Assembly (NCBI RefSeq): GCF_002878395.1
Contig: NW_025860021.1
Span: forward strand, 17,519 to 81,518
From: Capsicum annuum
Lineage: Eukaryota; Streptophyta; Magnoliopsida; Solanales; Solanaceae
DNA length: 64,000 nt
Direction: 5' to 3'
In this document: positions 43,282 through 55,600 of the stretch, piece after piece
How the letters are laid out: each line of letters starts with the position of its first letter
How positions within the stretch are numbered: position 1 is the first letter of the stretch
The notes under the pieces: generated by a model
The model's input: only the letters and a program-made list of their open reading frames with translations
What the model was told of the DNA's origin: nothing
Databases searched by the model: none
Made by a program: the position numbers and the translations under genes

Positions 43282-45753
43282 TGAAACTCCCTAAACCTTG
43301 GCCCTGACAAAAATTCATGGGTTTCAAATATTCTGTCTGTGGTAGACTAATGGTTACCAATTATACCCAAAAATATGGTTTGGGATTCCTCTCTCGTATG
43401 TTAGGTAGTGTGTTTTTGGTGAGATTTTGGTCAAGGTACAACTTAACCTTATACTAGTCGTATGGAAGGATACGAGGTGTATGATGCCAAGTTGTATGAA
43501 GCTTGTGGACTAGGCTTGTTGAATATGTCCAAAATATGGTTTTGGGTACTTTTAGTACCCTATGATATGACATAGACCTAGGTGGTTGTATAATGGTTAG
43601 TATAGAGGACCATGGTAGGGTCTCAGGTATGAGTTAGGGCACCACTTGTACCCTGGTGTACGGCTTAGAGGGTGGGTCGTACCCTCCTGGGACTTAGTTT
43701 TCAGCTTTATGCTGAGGGTAGTCCGAACATTTACCAACTCAAGACCGTATGTCCCCACATTATATAACCCTTGGTTGCCTCTCATAACATTCTTTTAAGA
43801 ATTAAAACATTTCAAAATACTCTCTCAAACTCACTTTTGAAGATTGGAGGATAGGGTTTCTACAAGTGTTCTTCAAAGGAATCAAGAGTCAAGTTTCTCT
43901 CTAGAATCTTCTTGTATAAGGCATGTAATCATCCCTTATTGCTAGTTCCAACTAAAGGCATGATTTAATGTTCTTCAACATTGACTTATGAATCATAAAT
44001 GGTAGTTTTGGAAACATATGTTGAGGGTTTTGAATTATATTGTTAATGTTGGTTTAAATTTTGTTTTCACATGTTTTTGGTGATGGTTTACACATGTGGG
44101 TGCTTGTTGGTTATAGTTTAACAATGTGTCATAGGTAACCCTTATTTTGATGGTTTATACTTGGGTTTTGGTCTTGGTATATGTATGCCTTTAACATGTT
44201 TTATAAAATGCCTTAGAGAATGTTTTTACTTTATTGTTGAACTTTCATTAGAACTGTTGCATGGTATGGTTTTGTAATGGAATCCTAAATGGACTTTTTT
44301 GTTTTAAATAGTTTGAATGGTATAAATGGTTTAAAGGTTTTGGAATGCTTTTAAATCGTATGAATGGTATCGGGTAGTTAAATTTTAAAACCTTGATGTC
44401 TATGAAATTGATTTGAATGAAAACCTTGTAGGGTACATGGGAATTCCCCAACTGAATGAAATAATGAAATTGGTTTGGATGTTGAATGTGTTTTCGGGTA
44501 CAAGGGAATCCCCCAAGCAAGGCCTAATAATGAAATACTTGTGGGGTACACGTGAATCCCCCAAGTAAGCTTAATAATGATGTACTTGTAGGGTACATGA
44601 GAATCCCCCAATTAAGCTTTATAATGATGTACTTGCGGAAATAATGTAACCAATGGGGTACATGGGATTCCCTAATATTGGCTAAAGACATTGTTTGCAA
44701 GCTATAGTTGGTATGAAAATACCACTTGTAATAGCCTTGATTGAAAATAAATAGAATTATGGTTTGGTTGGATGGTAATTCTTTTAATTGGTCAATAATG
44801 GCGGGGTGTGATAGCTAACCAAGAAGGTGTGAGTTCAAAGGAAGACACTGGAAACTTATGTTTTCGGACATGAGGATTGGGCATGGTGACCCTATACTTA
44901 AGGGGTACATGGGAATCCCAAAACATTTGTATATATGTATCATTAAGAATGAAGGGTACACGAGAATCCCCTAATCCTATGTTATTGTGGTTCGTGCGGC
45001 TACACACATCATGACCCATCTAGGGGTGACACTAGACCTATATAGGCCATGGGTGGTTCTAGGATGGTTAATCTACACATACCTAGGTTAATGGTTTTAA
45101 AGGCATGCTAAACTCGATTCCCTTTCCTATCATGGTTATATATATATGTATGTATGGTTGTGAATGCATATGGTTGGTTTAGTTGGTTTTAAAGGTTGGC
45201 ATTATTTTCTCGTTATCATGAGTGCATGCTAGCATTCACCCGCTAACCCATCTTCGGGCGGCTGTATCCCCATGCAAAGCAGGAATCAACCATACTACTC
45301 CTCCTACTCATCGATTAAATTCATAAATAGTTGATGTTGGATTTAAGTTGTGAGCTTCCAAAGTTCAAAAAGCATCCATTTCATATCGTGGATTACTTTG
45401 CATATGATCATCTTTTCATAGACTTAATTTTTGGCTATGGTCGGGGGCATGATCCAGCTAGATACTCTTTGGTTTTGGTTTAGAGGCATGATCCATCTTT
45501 TCTATTTTGGTTTATGGTTTTAGTAGCTTTAATAGTTTTGGTTATTGGATGGATTTAGTTGGTTGGGTTGGCCTCGGATCTAGGCTTATCCTAAAGTCAG
45601 TACATGGTAATTATGCTATCTTGATATATGTTCAGAGTTCATCCGACTCAAGGTATATGTGTTGATCAGTTGGGTTGGGCATCGGGGGCATCTTCGGTTC
45701 GAGTTGGTCTTGAGATTGCCTATTACAAAAAGGCCATAGTTCGGGTTTTGTCA
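43282..45753 (+). repeat. 3' LTR of E8 (family B, complete)
   Basis: It runs from TGAAACTCCCTAAACC to GGGTTTTGTCA, 2472 bases. TATATAACC near 43760 is a possible TATA box about 480 bases in. Bases 43440-43690 carry CTAGTCGTATGG-type repeats. The GGGTACATGGGAATCCCC repeat is densest at 44420-44670. Confidence 0.85.
44420..44970 (+). repeat. Array of GGGGTACATGGGAATCCCC-like units in the E8 LTR
   Basis: At least seven copies, starting near 44431, 44496, 44544, 44591, 44656, 44905 and 44953. The first five are spaced about 47-66 bases apart. Each is an imperfect inverted repeat (GGGG or GGG on the left, CCCC on the right). Related copies occur in the other family B LTRs at 22250-22740 (minus) and 40280-40650. 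Confidence 0.8.
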
Positions 45754-46391
45754 GGAGAGTCATCTATTCTGAAGTGGCTGAATGTATCTTAATCTTTTTC
45801 ATAATAATAGACCTCAGAGCTACTACAGAAGCTTAAGGATTGCTTGTATTCGATAACGTCCTCCAGGGGAGTTCGAGATAGGGAAAAGAGGATTTAGCCA
45901 GTAATTTGAGATTCACATCCATCTTATTATTCCATTATCTCATCTTATCAACTTGAGACACAAAAGGTGAGAGTTGAACTGAAGTCATAGACAAGGAGAA
46001 ATAAGGCGACACGCTAAGACTCATAAGGTAAAGGGTGAGATTTATCAACATATTCATAAGAGTGTTGGTAATACATAGCTTGTTGAATTTACATGTAGAG
46101 AAACAGAATAGGTGGATCGAACATGAGAAACTTACGGAGTTGAGAATCCATGGGAACACGGTCTTAGTGTTCGTCTTCTATTGTTTACAACTTAAATCAT
46201 TAGAGTTTGGTTACTACTTACAATTGATTTCCAAATTCCCACTTTTACTTTTCTGCACTGCTCGTGAATTTCAATAAGTTAAGCAACTATTCAATGTTTT
46301 CCCTATGGGTTTGACCCCAACCTGGTTTGGGTTACTATATTTGGTATTGATTGCAACATACTTATTTGGAGGTTAGTTTTGGGCGACATCA
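45754..46391 (+). repeat. 5' LTR remnant of E9
   Basis: Assigned by position between the end of E8 and the primer site. The last 100 bases (CCCTATGGGTTTGACCCC ... GGCGACATCA) resemble the U5 of plant Athila elements, where a TCGACCCC run is typical. No second copy exists in the window to confirm its extent. Confidence 0.65.
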
Positions 46392-46396
46392 AATTT

Positions 46397-46414
46397 TGGC
46401 ATCGTTGCTAGGGA
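46397..46414 (+). other. Primer-binding site of E9
   Basis: TGGCATCGTTGCTAGGGA is three changes from the TGGCGCCGTTGCCGGGGA site (tRNA-Asp type) of Athila elements. It differs from the tRNA-Met sites of all other elements in the window. Confidence 0.82.
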
Positions 46415-46493
46415 AGATGATGTTATTTATTGATTGAATTTGGTGAGATTTGCGAGTTTTATTTTCTGTTCTTGACTTTCCATACAACGGTGT

Positions 46494-47790
46494 ATGTCAA
46501 ATACTAGGAGAAGAGGTAATCCCTTACTCCCTTTTGATTAAGATCTAGAAATAATCCTTCAAACACCACAACGGATGGCAGAACAAGTTCATGATGGTTT
46601 TTTTGCTAGGGTTTATGACCCTCAAAATGTTCTTCTTCCCCCACCTAATGATCCACAGAATGTTACTGACAGACAGACTGAATAATTATTTCTAGCAGCA
46701 GCTGAAGAAGCTAGAGTGGATGAGGAAGCACGATTAGCGGAAGAGACTAGGCTAGCCCAGCAAGAATTGCTAGGCAGGCCAAGACAAGTACCTGCACAAC
46801 AAGGAAGATTTCAAGGAGTCAAAGCACTAATAATTCCTACGTATTATCATCTTTATCCATATAACGGAGATAATGACATGGGATATGTTGAACCTACTGA
46901 GACGGGAGCCATCGTTCCTCCTACTTTACCCCTCCAATGTTAAATTTGACTTTACGAATGCTATGATTCAATTTCTCAATTTGAAGGGTACATTTTCGGT
47001 ATCATCAGCTGATGATGCAAACATGCATCTTCCTAATTTTATTAGTATTTGTTCATCATATGCTATTCTTGGGGTAGACCAGGAAGCTTTGAGATTAAGG
47101 TTGTTCCTCTTTTCACTGACTCGAGAACTATAAAAATGGTTAGGGGAACTTCTAAAAGGTTTAATCACTACATGGCATGAGTTGCGCAGACAGTTTTTGA
47201 ATAGATTCTTCTCTCTAGAAAGGATGCTACAATTGAAAGATAAAATTTAGAATTTCAGATAGTTACCTATTGAATCCATGTATGATGCGTGGTTTAGATT
47301 AAAGAAGAAGTTGAGCATGGTACCTAATCACAAAATCACTGGTCCAACTTGTTGGAAATCTTCTATAGGTCACTGAATATTAGTTCTAGAGCAATAACAG
47401 ATAATTAGGAGGTGCATTTATGCATCTTCGTTGGGATGCTGCACAAGATATTCTTGATAATATTTCGGTGACATAGAGTTTGGCATACTAGAGATGATGA
47501 GAGTGGTGCAGGTACATATGTTATTGAGGCATATAATGCTTATGGATCTAATCATGAATTGGTAGCACAAGAGATTGCACAACTTAGGACAGACATTGGG
47601 CTACTTACAAAATAATTTGGATCAATGAAAATTGAGAAAGTGAATGCAGTTGCAACACAGGGATCTACTTTAAAGAGGAAGTGAAGTATCTTGATCAAAG
47701 ATTTGCATATTTCCGAGCCCAAGTGCAAGAGAATCAAGGTCAAAACTATTATAATGATAGATATAAAGATAGAAGTAGAGAGAGATGGTG
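46494..47790 (+). pseudogene. E9 gag
   Basis: The ATG at 46494 starts MSNTRRRGNPLLPFD and then a stop; the same frame continues with PQRMAEQVHDGFFARVYDP and the charged EEARLAEETRLAQQEL run. A +1 frameshift near 46930 leads into NVKFDFTNAMIQFLNLKGTF, FISICSSYAILGVDQEALRL and, past a stop, WLGELLKGLITTWHELRRQF and LNRFFSLERM, the retrotransposon capsid core. After 47340 the frame is lost. It would form the particle. Its charged N-terminus and lack of a clear zinc knuckle fit Athila gag. Confidence 0.83.
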
Positions 47791-48236
47791 ATTAGCGGTA
47801 GAAAGATAACTAAAAGGAGAATAGTGAATAGTATGTTCCACCAGGTAGTCCTGATTCAAAATCCAAAATAACGGCAATGTTGTTGAAACTGGTCAAAGAG
47901 TAATAAATTCAAGAGAGCTATCTTAAGGAGATTAAGGTAAACCTATCAGGGCTGAAGCAGAAAGTTAAGTCACATACTACCGAAATCAAACAACTGGAGC
48001 AGCAGTATGGCCAGATGTCGGCCACATTAAATTAAAGAAAACTTGGCACTCTTCATAGTAACACGGTTGTAAATCCAAAGAATGATGGTCACTGCCATTC
48101 CATTACAACTAGGAGTGGTAAAATCACTATAGATTTGCCTGTACCTACTATTAAGTGAAAAAAAATGATGATAACTCTATTTATGTGGAAAGTACTAACA
48201 ACCAGGATAAATGAAAAGATGAGGCCGAGGAGCCTA
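47791..48236 (+). pseudogene. E9 gag to protease linker
   Basis: Decayed coding sequence. Near 48097 one frame reads ITTRSGKITIDLPVP, and TRSGK is a conserved signature just before the Athila protease. A coiled-coil-like stretch (EIKQLEQQYGQM) lies near 47980-48020. Confidence 0.65.
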
Positions 48237-48238
48237 TT

Positions 48239-49255
48239 TTGAAGCCCATTCTGAGAACTTGTCCTCTTTTTCCTCAAAGGCTGAAAAAGAAACAAGAAGA
48301 GGGTAAGTATAAAATTTTTTTGTCTATGTTAAAGAAAATATCAATCAACATTCCACTTGTAGAGGCATTGGAGAAAATGCCAGGATATGCAAAATTCATG
48401 AAGGATCTAATCACCAAGAAGAGGCCAGTTAGTTAGGAGCCAGACGACAATATTTCTTATTACAACCTTATTGCAACTAGATCCTTAGAAGAGAAGAAGA
48501 AGGATCCTGGTGCTTTCAATATCCCTTGCTCTATTGGATCTTTCAACTTTACTTGAGCATTATGTGATTTAGGTGCTAGTATCAACCCCATGCCATTAAT
48601 ATTATTCAACCAGTTGGAGGTAGGGGCTCCCACACCAACCACCATGAGACTAGTGATCGCAGATAGGATAGTGAAAAAGCTAGTCGGTATTCTATATGAT
48701 GTATTGGTGAAGGTGGCTTATTTCATCTTTCCTACTAAATTTTTGATATTTGAATGTTAAGTGGACTTTATTGTCATAATTATTTTGGGAAACCATTCTT
48801 GGAAAATAGATGGAAGTTGATTGATTTGGAGCTAGGAAATCTAATGATGAGACTCAATGATGAACAGGTGATATTCAATGTATACAAATCCATGAAGCAG
48901 CCTGATGAGTTGAGAGTTGTATCTGTGGTTGATGAATTTGATGAAGAGATAGACTCATTCCATGATATTGATAAATTAGCTACTTGGGAAGATACTTCAG
49001 ATGCTGTTCCGATTGAAGAGAGGTTGGGTGTTGAAGATTTGGCCGCTGTAATCATGAACTTTAACAAAGGTGGTAGTGAGGACTATGATGAGATGGTATA
49101 TGCACACTATGGGCACATTTCTTACACTTATGCTCCAAATAAACTTGATTTGGATATAATGAATCGAACCAGTCCACCTGCTTGCCCATTTATTAAGGAG
49201 CCACCCATCTTAGAGTTGAAGACCTCCCTCTTATTTGCAATATGCATTTTTGGGG
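48239..49255 (+). pseudogene. E9 aspartic protease and protease-RT linker
   Basis: The frame 48239-48436 has PLFPQRLKKKQEEGKYKIF and INIPLVEALEKMPGYAKFMK, the stretch before the Athila protease. Next come FNIPCSIGSFNF and CDLGASINPMPL, with the catalytic aspartate at 48565-48567 retained (DLGA), then VGILYDVLVKV. After a frame change near 48754, FGKPFLENRWKLIDLELGNL and MMRLNDEQVIFNV follow, and the acidic linker up to LDLDIMNRTSPP and FIKEPPILELKTS. The longest open stretch, 168 codons at 48754-49260, is this linker and not a separate gene. It would process the polyprotein. Confidence 0.83.
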
Positions 49256-50170
49256 GCTAACAATACTTTACCGGTATTCATTGGAGATAATTTAAAGAAA
49301 ACAAAAGTATAAGCTTTGTAATTAGTGCTATAGAGATTCAAGAGGGCCATTGGTTTGTTCATTGCAAATATTGTGGGAATCCCACCCGTTCTTTATACTT
49401 ATAAAATTAAACTTATGTTGGATTGTGTTTCAAGTATAAAACATCAGTGTCTAATAAATCCTCCTATACATGTGGTGGTGAAGAAAGAGATAATCAAGTG
49501 GTTGGATATTGTGTAATATATCCTATTGCATCGTAAGTGGGTTAGTTCGGTATAATATGTTCAGAAGAAATTCAGTATTACTGTTATGCCTAATCAGAAG
49601 AATGATCTGGTGCCTATAAGCCCAGTAACAGGATGGAGAGTGTGCATGTACTACAAAAAATTAAATGCGTAGAATCAGAAGGACTATTTTCATATGCCCT
49701 TTATGGACCAGATGTTGGATAAACTTACAGGAAGAGAATGGAACTATTTTTTTGATGGGTATTCAGGTTACAACCAAATCACTATTGCACTTGAGGACTA
49801 GGAGAAAACAATCTTCACTTGGAACTTTTTATTCAGACGTATTCCATTCGGGTTAAGTAACACTCCAACTATATTTTAGAGATGTATAAGGTCAATCTTC
49901 TCTGACATGGTAGAAAACACCATTGAAGTGTTTAAGGATGATTTCTCAGTCATTGGTGATTCTTTTGATGACTGCTTGATTCACTTGGAAAATGCTCTAC
50001 GAAGGTGTGAGGAATGCAACTTGGTACTTAATTAGGAAAAGTGTCATTTTATGGTTAAATAAGGTATTGTGCTTGGGTACAAGATTTTAAAGAGGGGTAT
50101 TGAGGTAGATAGAGAAAAGATTGAAGTGATAGAGAAATTACTACGAATTTTTGTAAAGGGAGTTCGTAGC
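49256..50170 (+). pseudogene. E9 reverse transcriptase
   Basis: It starts with the GANNTLPVFIGDN-like connector and FKRAIGLFIANIVGIPPVL. The fingers follow (TVMPNQKNDLVPISPVTGWR, VCMYYKKLNA), then NYFFDGYSGYNQITIA, RRIPFGLSNTPTIF and SIFSDMVENTIEVF. The catalytic motif reads VFKDDFSV (both aspartates kept, 49931-49942), and the thumb region includes LGYKILKRGIEVDREKIEVI. At least four tryptophan or glutamine codons are now stops. It would copy the RNA genome. Confidence 0.83.
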
Positions 50171-50720
50171 TTTTTGGCACATACTGGCTTTTATAGGTGA
50201 TTCATCAAGGATTTCTCCAAGATTGCCAACCCTCTTTGTAGGATTCTTGACAAAGAGTTGAAATTTGAGTTTAATAAAACATGCTTGAAGGATTTTGAGT
50301 GTCTGAAAGAGAAGTTGATGACTGCTCCTATCATCGTATCTCTTGATTGGTCCTTGCCATTTGAGATTATGTATGATGCGAGTGGTTTGGACTTATAGGT
50401 TATACTATGCCAACAAAAAGAAAATATCCTCTATCCCATCTACTATGCTATCAAGGTATTAAATCCTATTCAAAAGAACTACATAGTTACTGAACATGAG
50501 TTGTTGGAAGTGGTTTTTTCCTTTGAGAAGTTTAGGTCTTATTTGATTGGGACAAAGGAGATTGTGCACAATAATCATGTAATTTGAGCTACTTGATATA
50601 AAAAAATATGGAAATTCTATACTAATTAGGTGGGTCCTCTTGTTGTAAGATTTTGATTTTAAGGCAAATGACAGAAAAGACACTGAAAATCTAGTTGAAG
50701 ATCATTTGTCTAGACTTGGG
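50171..50720 (+). pseudogene. E9 RNase H
   Basis: RSFLAHTGFYR-type connection, then LKEKLMTAPIIVS, FEIMYDASGLDL (first aspartate) and NYIVTEHELLEVVFSFEKF (glutamate). In VHNNHVI the TDH motif has become NNH, so one catalytic aspartate is lost. Then RWVLLLQDFDF-like and ENLVEDHLSRL, the linker to integrase. Confidence 0.78.
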
Positions 50721-50899
50721 AGGGGGATATGCAGAATGTCAATGATGGACTCAAGATTGATCCAAATGAGCAGATATTAGCAGATTCGCAAGATCTAATT
50801 CCATGGTTTTTAGAATATGAAAATTATCTAACAAGTGATCTAATCCCAGAAGATCTTTCCTTCTAGTAGAGAACGAAGTTTTTGATAAGGTAGGGAAAT

Positions 50900-52075
50900 T
50901 TTCTGGGATGAGCCTTATTTATTCAAAATTTTTGGGGATGGGATTATTCATAGATGTATACCTGAAGTAGTGATGATGAGTGTACTTGAGGCTTGTCACT
51001 CTTCACCTGTTAGTGGTTATCATGGAGGAACCCACACATCCTATAAAATCTGGCAATGTGGGTATTATTGGCCAACAATCTATAAAGATGTTCATGATTT
51101 TGCTTCATCTTATGATCCATGCCCACGACAAGGCAACATTTCTAGACGCTATAAACTTCCTATGACTCCTTTTTAGAATTGGAATTATTTGATGTGTAGG
51201 GTGTAGATTTTATGGGACCTTTTGTGAGTTCGTTTGGCAAGAAGTATATTCTTGTGGCTGTGGATTATGTTTCTAAATGGGTGGAGGCAATTGTGCTCCC
51301 CAAAAATTAAGTTCGCTGCATTCTCAAAAAAAGAATATATTTTTTCAATTTGGCATGTCACGTGCTATCATTAGTGATGTTGGTTCACATTTTGTTAACC
51401 ATCTATTCAAAAGTCTTCTTGATAAGTATGGAGTAAAATACAAGATAGAGACACCTTATCATCCATAAACTAGTGGAAGGGTTGAGGTGTCCAACAGAGA
51501 AATCAAGTCTATCTTGGTGAAGATAGTAAATGCCAATAGGACTGATTGGTCAAAAAAGTTAGATGATGCATTATGGTCTTACCGAACAACTTTCAAGACC
51601 CTCAGTGGTGCTTCTCCTTATCAGTTGGTATATGAAAAGTCATGTCACTTGCCTATTGAAATGGAACATAAAGAACTATAGGATTTGAAGAAGCTGAATT
51701 TTGAGTGAAATGATGTAGCCAAGTCAAGGATGAATTGTATGAATGAGTTAGATAAATTCTGACTTAAGGCTTATAAAAGTTCTGCACTTTACAAAGAGAA
51801 AATGAAGCTTCATCATGATCACAAGATTTAGAAAAGGTTCTTCAAAAAAGGTGACCAGGTATTTCTATATAATTAGAGTATTCACTTATTTCCAGGTAAG
51901 TTGAAGTCTAGATGGTGTCCTTTCACTGTGCTAAGAGTGTTCCCATATGGTGCTTTGGAATTGAAGAGGAATGGTGAATCCCCATTTAAGGTGAATGGGC
52001 AAAGATTAATGTATTATATGGGTAATAGTAAAGGTGTGAGTGTAATTTTTGAGATGGGCCTTGGTGAAGTCTGAG
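50900..52075 (+). pseudogene. E9 integrase
   Basis: The zinc-binding part at 50970-51176 reads CHSSPVSGYHGGTHTSYKIW and YWPTIYKDVHDFASSYDPCP; both histidines remain but the first cysteine of CX2C is tyrosine. The core has [13 protein letters not shown] (first aspartate, near 51262), MSRAIISDVGSHFVNHLF (second) and [20 protein letters not shown] (glutamate). After [20 protein letters not shown] come the C-terminal KGDQVFLYN and KLKSRWCPFTVLRVFPYGAL motifs. Stops and two frameshifts inactivate it. The three catalytic acids are kept. Confidence 0.84.
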
Positions 52076-52080
52076 TAACC

Positions 52081-53440
52081 AAGAAAACTTTATCGTACAG
52101 TGATGTTAAATCAAGCGCTGCATGGTAGGAAACCCATGTTTTGCACATATTTATTTATAGCGTAATATCTTTGCTCAATGCACAGGACTAAAGTCTGCAA
52201 AAAATAGCCCAAAAAATCAAGGAAATTACGTCATACAGACTCATCACGATTCGTGTATTAAGGTAACAACTCGTTAGTAAGAGTCGTAAGGACCTGAAAG
52301 ATGAAACATATCCATGTAAAAGTTTCTGAAGTCTTTATGATTCTCAAAATAAGTCATACCCTCAGGGTACGAGTTGTCACCTTAAGTAATATCGACTGCA
52401 AAACCAGTGTAAGGTTCTAGGTTTTTACGAATTGTGGAAAATACCCGTAAGCCTGGGTATGAGTCATGCACATAACTTGTATCCAAGCTTACCAGGTCGG
52501 GGTTCATGAGTCAACCTAACCCAGAGCTCTTGATTTAAAATAAAGTAGGGCACCTGATTTGGGTACCCGACATTCAAAAACACAACCCACCTCCATTTTT
52601 ATCTATCATTGAGCTTTCAAAGCACAAAATCACTGAAGATCACAGACTAACTTATTTGAATCCTTCACATTGCACGAATTAGTCATGAATTTGGGGAAGA
52701 AAAATAGAATTCAATCAAACCTAGAATCTCACCTACTCAAGTAAGTTTTTGAACTTAAATTCATCATATTTCGAGTTGAAATTGCAAATGTATGAGATTT
52801 TAGAATAACTTTTAGTTTAATTTACTTATGGTTGAAATATGGAACCCTAGTTCATAAAAATTGAGCTTAAAATGGAATTTGGGGTTGAACTTGATATTTT
52901 GTGTTAAATATATGCTTTTTGGACTGATATGGGGTAAAAATATTGTACAATGCAGAGGGTAGTTTGGGAATTGTGTATTGGAGTAAACTCAGAAGTTCAA
53001 CTTCTATGTTATAGTAGATATGAGACCCCTTATGACTTGTACCCACAAGTAACAAGTTGTGACAAGACTCGTAACCAATGACAACATAGAAGTCTAACTG
53101 AGTATAGATTCTAGTATGGGTACAACTTGCATATATGAGTCGTATCTAGCCCATACAGCTCATACACTTAAGACATAAGGACTTAGGAGAAATCATATAT
53201 TAAAAGTTTGTTTTTGGTCTATTTATGCTTGTTGGTAAAGAGTCAGAACCTTTCCTTACAACTGGTTAGGAGGACTTATAAGCAGACTAGTGAAGATCTT
53301 ATATACACTATTTATTATATGACTCAGTCATACGACTCGTACCCAGTCGATACTATTCTTACCCCAGTCGTACCTTGAATAGAATATGCACACTGACATA
53401 ATTTTTTTGGTGTTTTTCTTTCCTTTCTTTCGTAGTTAAT
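52081..53440 (+). other. E9 spacer between pol and second ORF, with CGA/TCG dyads
   Basis: No coding content. It begins with the GCGCTGCATGGTAGGAAACCCATG run that in Athila elements follows pol. Two parts (52230-52560 and 53010-53380) are rich in short dyads with ACGA/TCGT, such as TACGACTCGTA at 53331-53341. Between them is AT-rich sequence. Confidence 0.6.
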
Positions 53441-53441
53441 A

Positions 53442-55600
53442 ATGAGTCTTGGTACCTAGGTACCAACCTCTAAAAGATGCCTTATCTTTGAAATAAGTGT
53501 CTAAGAAGGGGAACTAAAAGGACCCTATTTCAAGTTTTTGAGTCCGTAGAGTCATCTAGCAGTAGAGGTGACATCATTGAATACCCAATGAAGGGGAAGG
53601 TTATCAGGAAGGGAAAGAGACATGCAAGAAAAAATAAAATAGCCACTCCGGAGGACACACCTTTGTGGGGACTTAGAATAAAGAACCAAAGTACCTTCCC
53701 CCCATATTCACCTCCATCTTTATCTTTTAAGGTTGAAGATGATGAAGCAAATGGAAATAATGAAGTTGAAGTTGATATAGGAACAAAGGATATTGTTGAA
53801 TTGAGCTTAGAGGATCAAATTTTAGAGTCTGAACATACTAGTGATGCTGCAGAAGCAGTTGATGTGCCACCTATTTATAGACAAGACCCATCACTGGCCA
53901 TCACACCTACTTTGGTGCCCACCATTAAACACTGGGGGTACCCCGATATATAGAATATATATAATAATGGACTGAAGAGACCCCAAAATGGAAGAATCAA
54001 GAGGAGTCTGTATCTCGAGAACAGGTTGACCAGGACTGGGATGACTAAGTTGCACAAATTTAAAGCTCTGTTTAGGTAGTATGACTTTGAGTGGATGACC
54101 CGAGCGCTGGGAAAATAAAGTCATATACTAGTGTAGGAGTTTTGTGAGGCGTATAAGGGGGAGCTACAAAGACAGTATCCATAGGGGCAACTATAGAGAG
54201 GTGGTGACCCTATTACCTCATTGATCATTCATGGATTGCAGGTTAACATCTCCCCACTCACTATCTCTAGGTTCTTTAATGGACCAAACTTTCAGCTTTC
54301 GATGAACACAGGTGAGATGAAGTACCACATTAAGAAAAAACATAAAATTACTCAAAAATAGATGGTGATGGATGATAAGATGGGTCATTTAAGATTGATT
54401 GATAGTTTTATCGAATTGAATGGTGATGATGCAATTTGGGTTGTAATTAGCCCAAGTGTAACTTCACAGAAGATAAAGAAGAATTCTTTAAATTTTGAGG
54501 CCAAGGCATTGGAGACACTAGCCTAACACAGATTTTGTCCCACTAATAGGGAGAACATACTAAGCCCAACCCAAGTTGTACTGGTATCAGGGTTTATGGC
54601 TAGGAATGAGTTTGATGTGGATGATTTTTTTTCCTGAGAGATTCAAGACCAAGCGGTGGGCGGTGAGAAATTATTTCTAGCTTACCCATATATGATCACT
54701 TAGTTGTGCTTTACTGCAGGGGTATAGGAACTCCCTGGGATTGATGAGTTGATCGAGGACACGAACACTATAGATTGGGGGCTAATCATAGATGCAACAA
54801 ACCCATTGACTAGACAGGCAAGCCATAGGGCAAATATGATAATTGAGATGTTTTGCTAGAGTGGTCAGACTAAGGCTGCTGAGCCAGCTAAGATAGGTGT
54901 CCAGGTTAAGCCTCAAACTTTAGATACAGTGGGTATACCTAGTATCTCTCCTTCAGTTCAGTCTGTACCATTTAGACCGAGTGCTATGCCAACTAGATTG
55001 ATCATGATCTCACAGGCTATATGGAATGAGGTAATGAGGAGATCGAAAAAGATGGAAGCCAAAGTCTGGAACATGAAACGGGGTGTGAAGCTTGGGTTAA
55101 TTCTAGGCTAGTGTATTAGGATAGACAAGTGCAGGGTAGGCTACATGTGTTTGAGCAGTGTATGACCCATCTGTTGGGAAGAAGCCAGACCCTAGATATT
55201 ATAGAGGCTAAGTTAGAGATGGCCAAAATTAAGAAGATGATTACTGAATTATATGATAGGCTGGTCATCCCAAAACCCGTGATTACGAAAGTGGTGCTCG
55301 AAGCACATATTGAAATATTTGGGCTATTCTAGAATTAATAAAAGAACTAGAGTAGGAGAAAAGTAATAAAAGAAAGCATTAGAGTAGTATATAAAAAGAA
55401 GAAATAAAAAAGCCCAGGAATATAGCATACAGAGTGAGCAGGACCGAATAGTGAGGGTCCAGGAGATGCATGCTGGGGCAGGTAGCTCTAGACCAATAAG
55501 TGTTCATGTTGAGAGAGATAGTGATATAGACTTTCCAATCGATGTATCATTGAGCATACCAGGCACAATCAGGGCCTCTGTAGTAGAGGCAGTCTAAAAA
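53442..55600 (+). pseudogene. E9 second ORF (Athila-type, downstream of pol)
   Basis: A possible start is the ATG at 53442; after early frame changes, 53588-53953 gives a basic then acidic stretch (KGKVIRKGKRHARKNK, later KVEDDEANGNNEVEV). The best motif is at 54050-54310: HKFKALFR, YDFEWMTRALGK, EFCEAYKGEL and ITSLIIHGLQVNISPLTI, then RFFNGPNFQL. That pattern is typical of the plant retrotransposon ORF2 protein of Athila-like elements, often called env-like from its position. No signal peptide or membrane segment can be shown. The C-terminal part at 54929-55332 is rich in serine/proline then charged residues. Its role is not established. Confidence 0.65.

Larger units (their letters stand above)
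40221..45753 (+). mobile_element. E8: internally deleted gypsy element with family B LTRs
   Basis: A truncated 5' LTR (40221-41493), primer site 41497-41509, a short internal region of 1.8 kb and a complete 3' LTR (43282-45753). The internal region keeps only the start of gag and the last residues of integrase. It belongs to the same family as E3 and could only have moved, if at all, with proteins from another copy. Confidence 0.82.

Noticed and set aside
46035..46277. 80-codon frame in the Athila LTR remnant
   Set aside because: It lies before the primer site in LTR sequence and shows no gag or other motif.
48754..49260. 168-codon open frame as an independent gene
   Set aside because: Its start region matches the end of an Athila protease and its end the linker before RT; it is the unbroken part of E9 pol.
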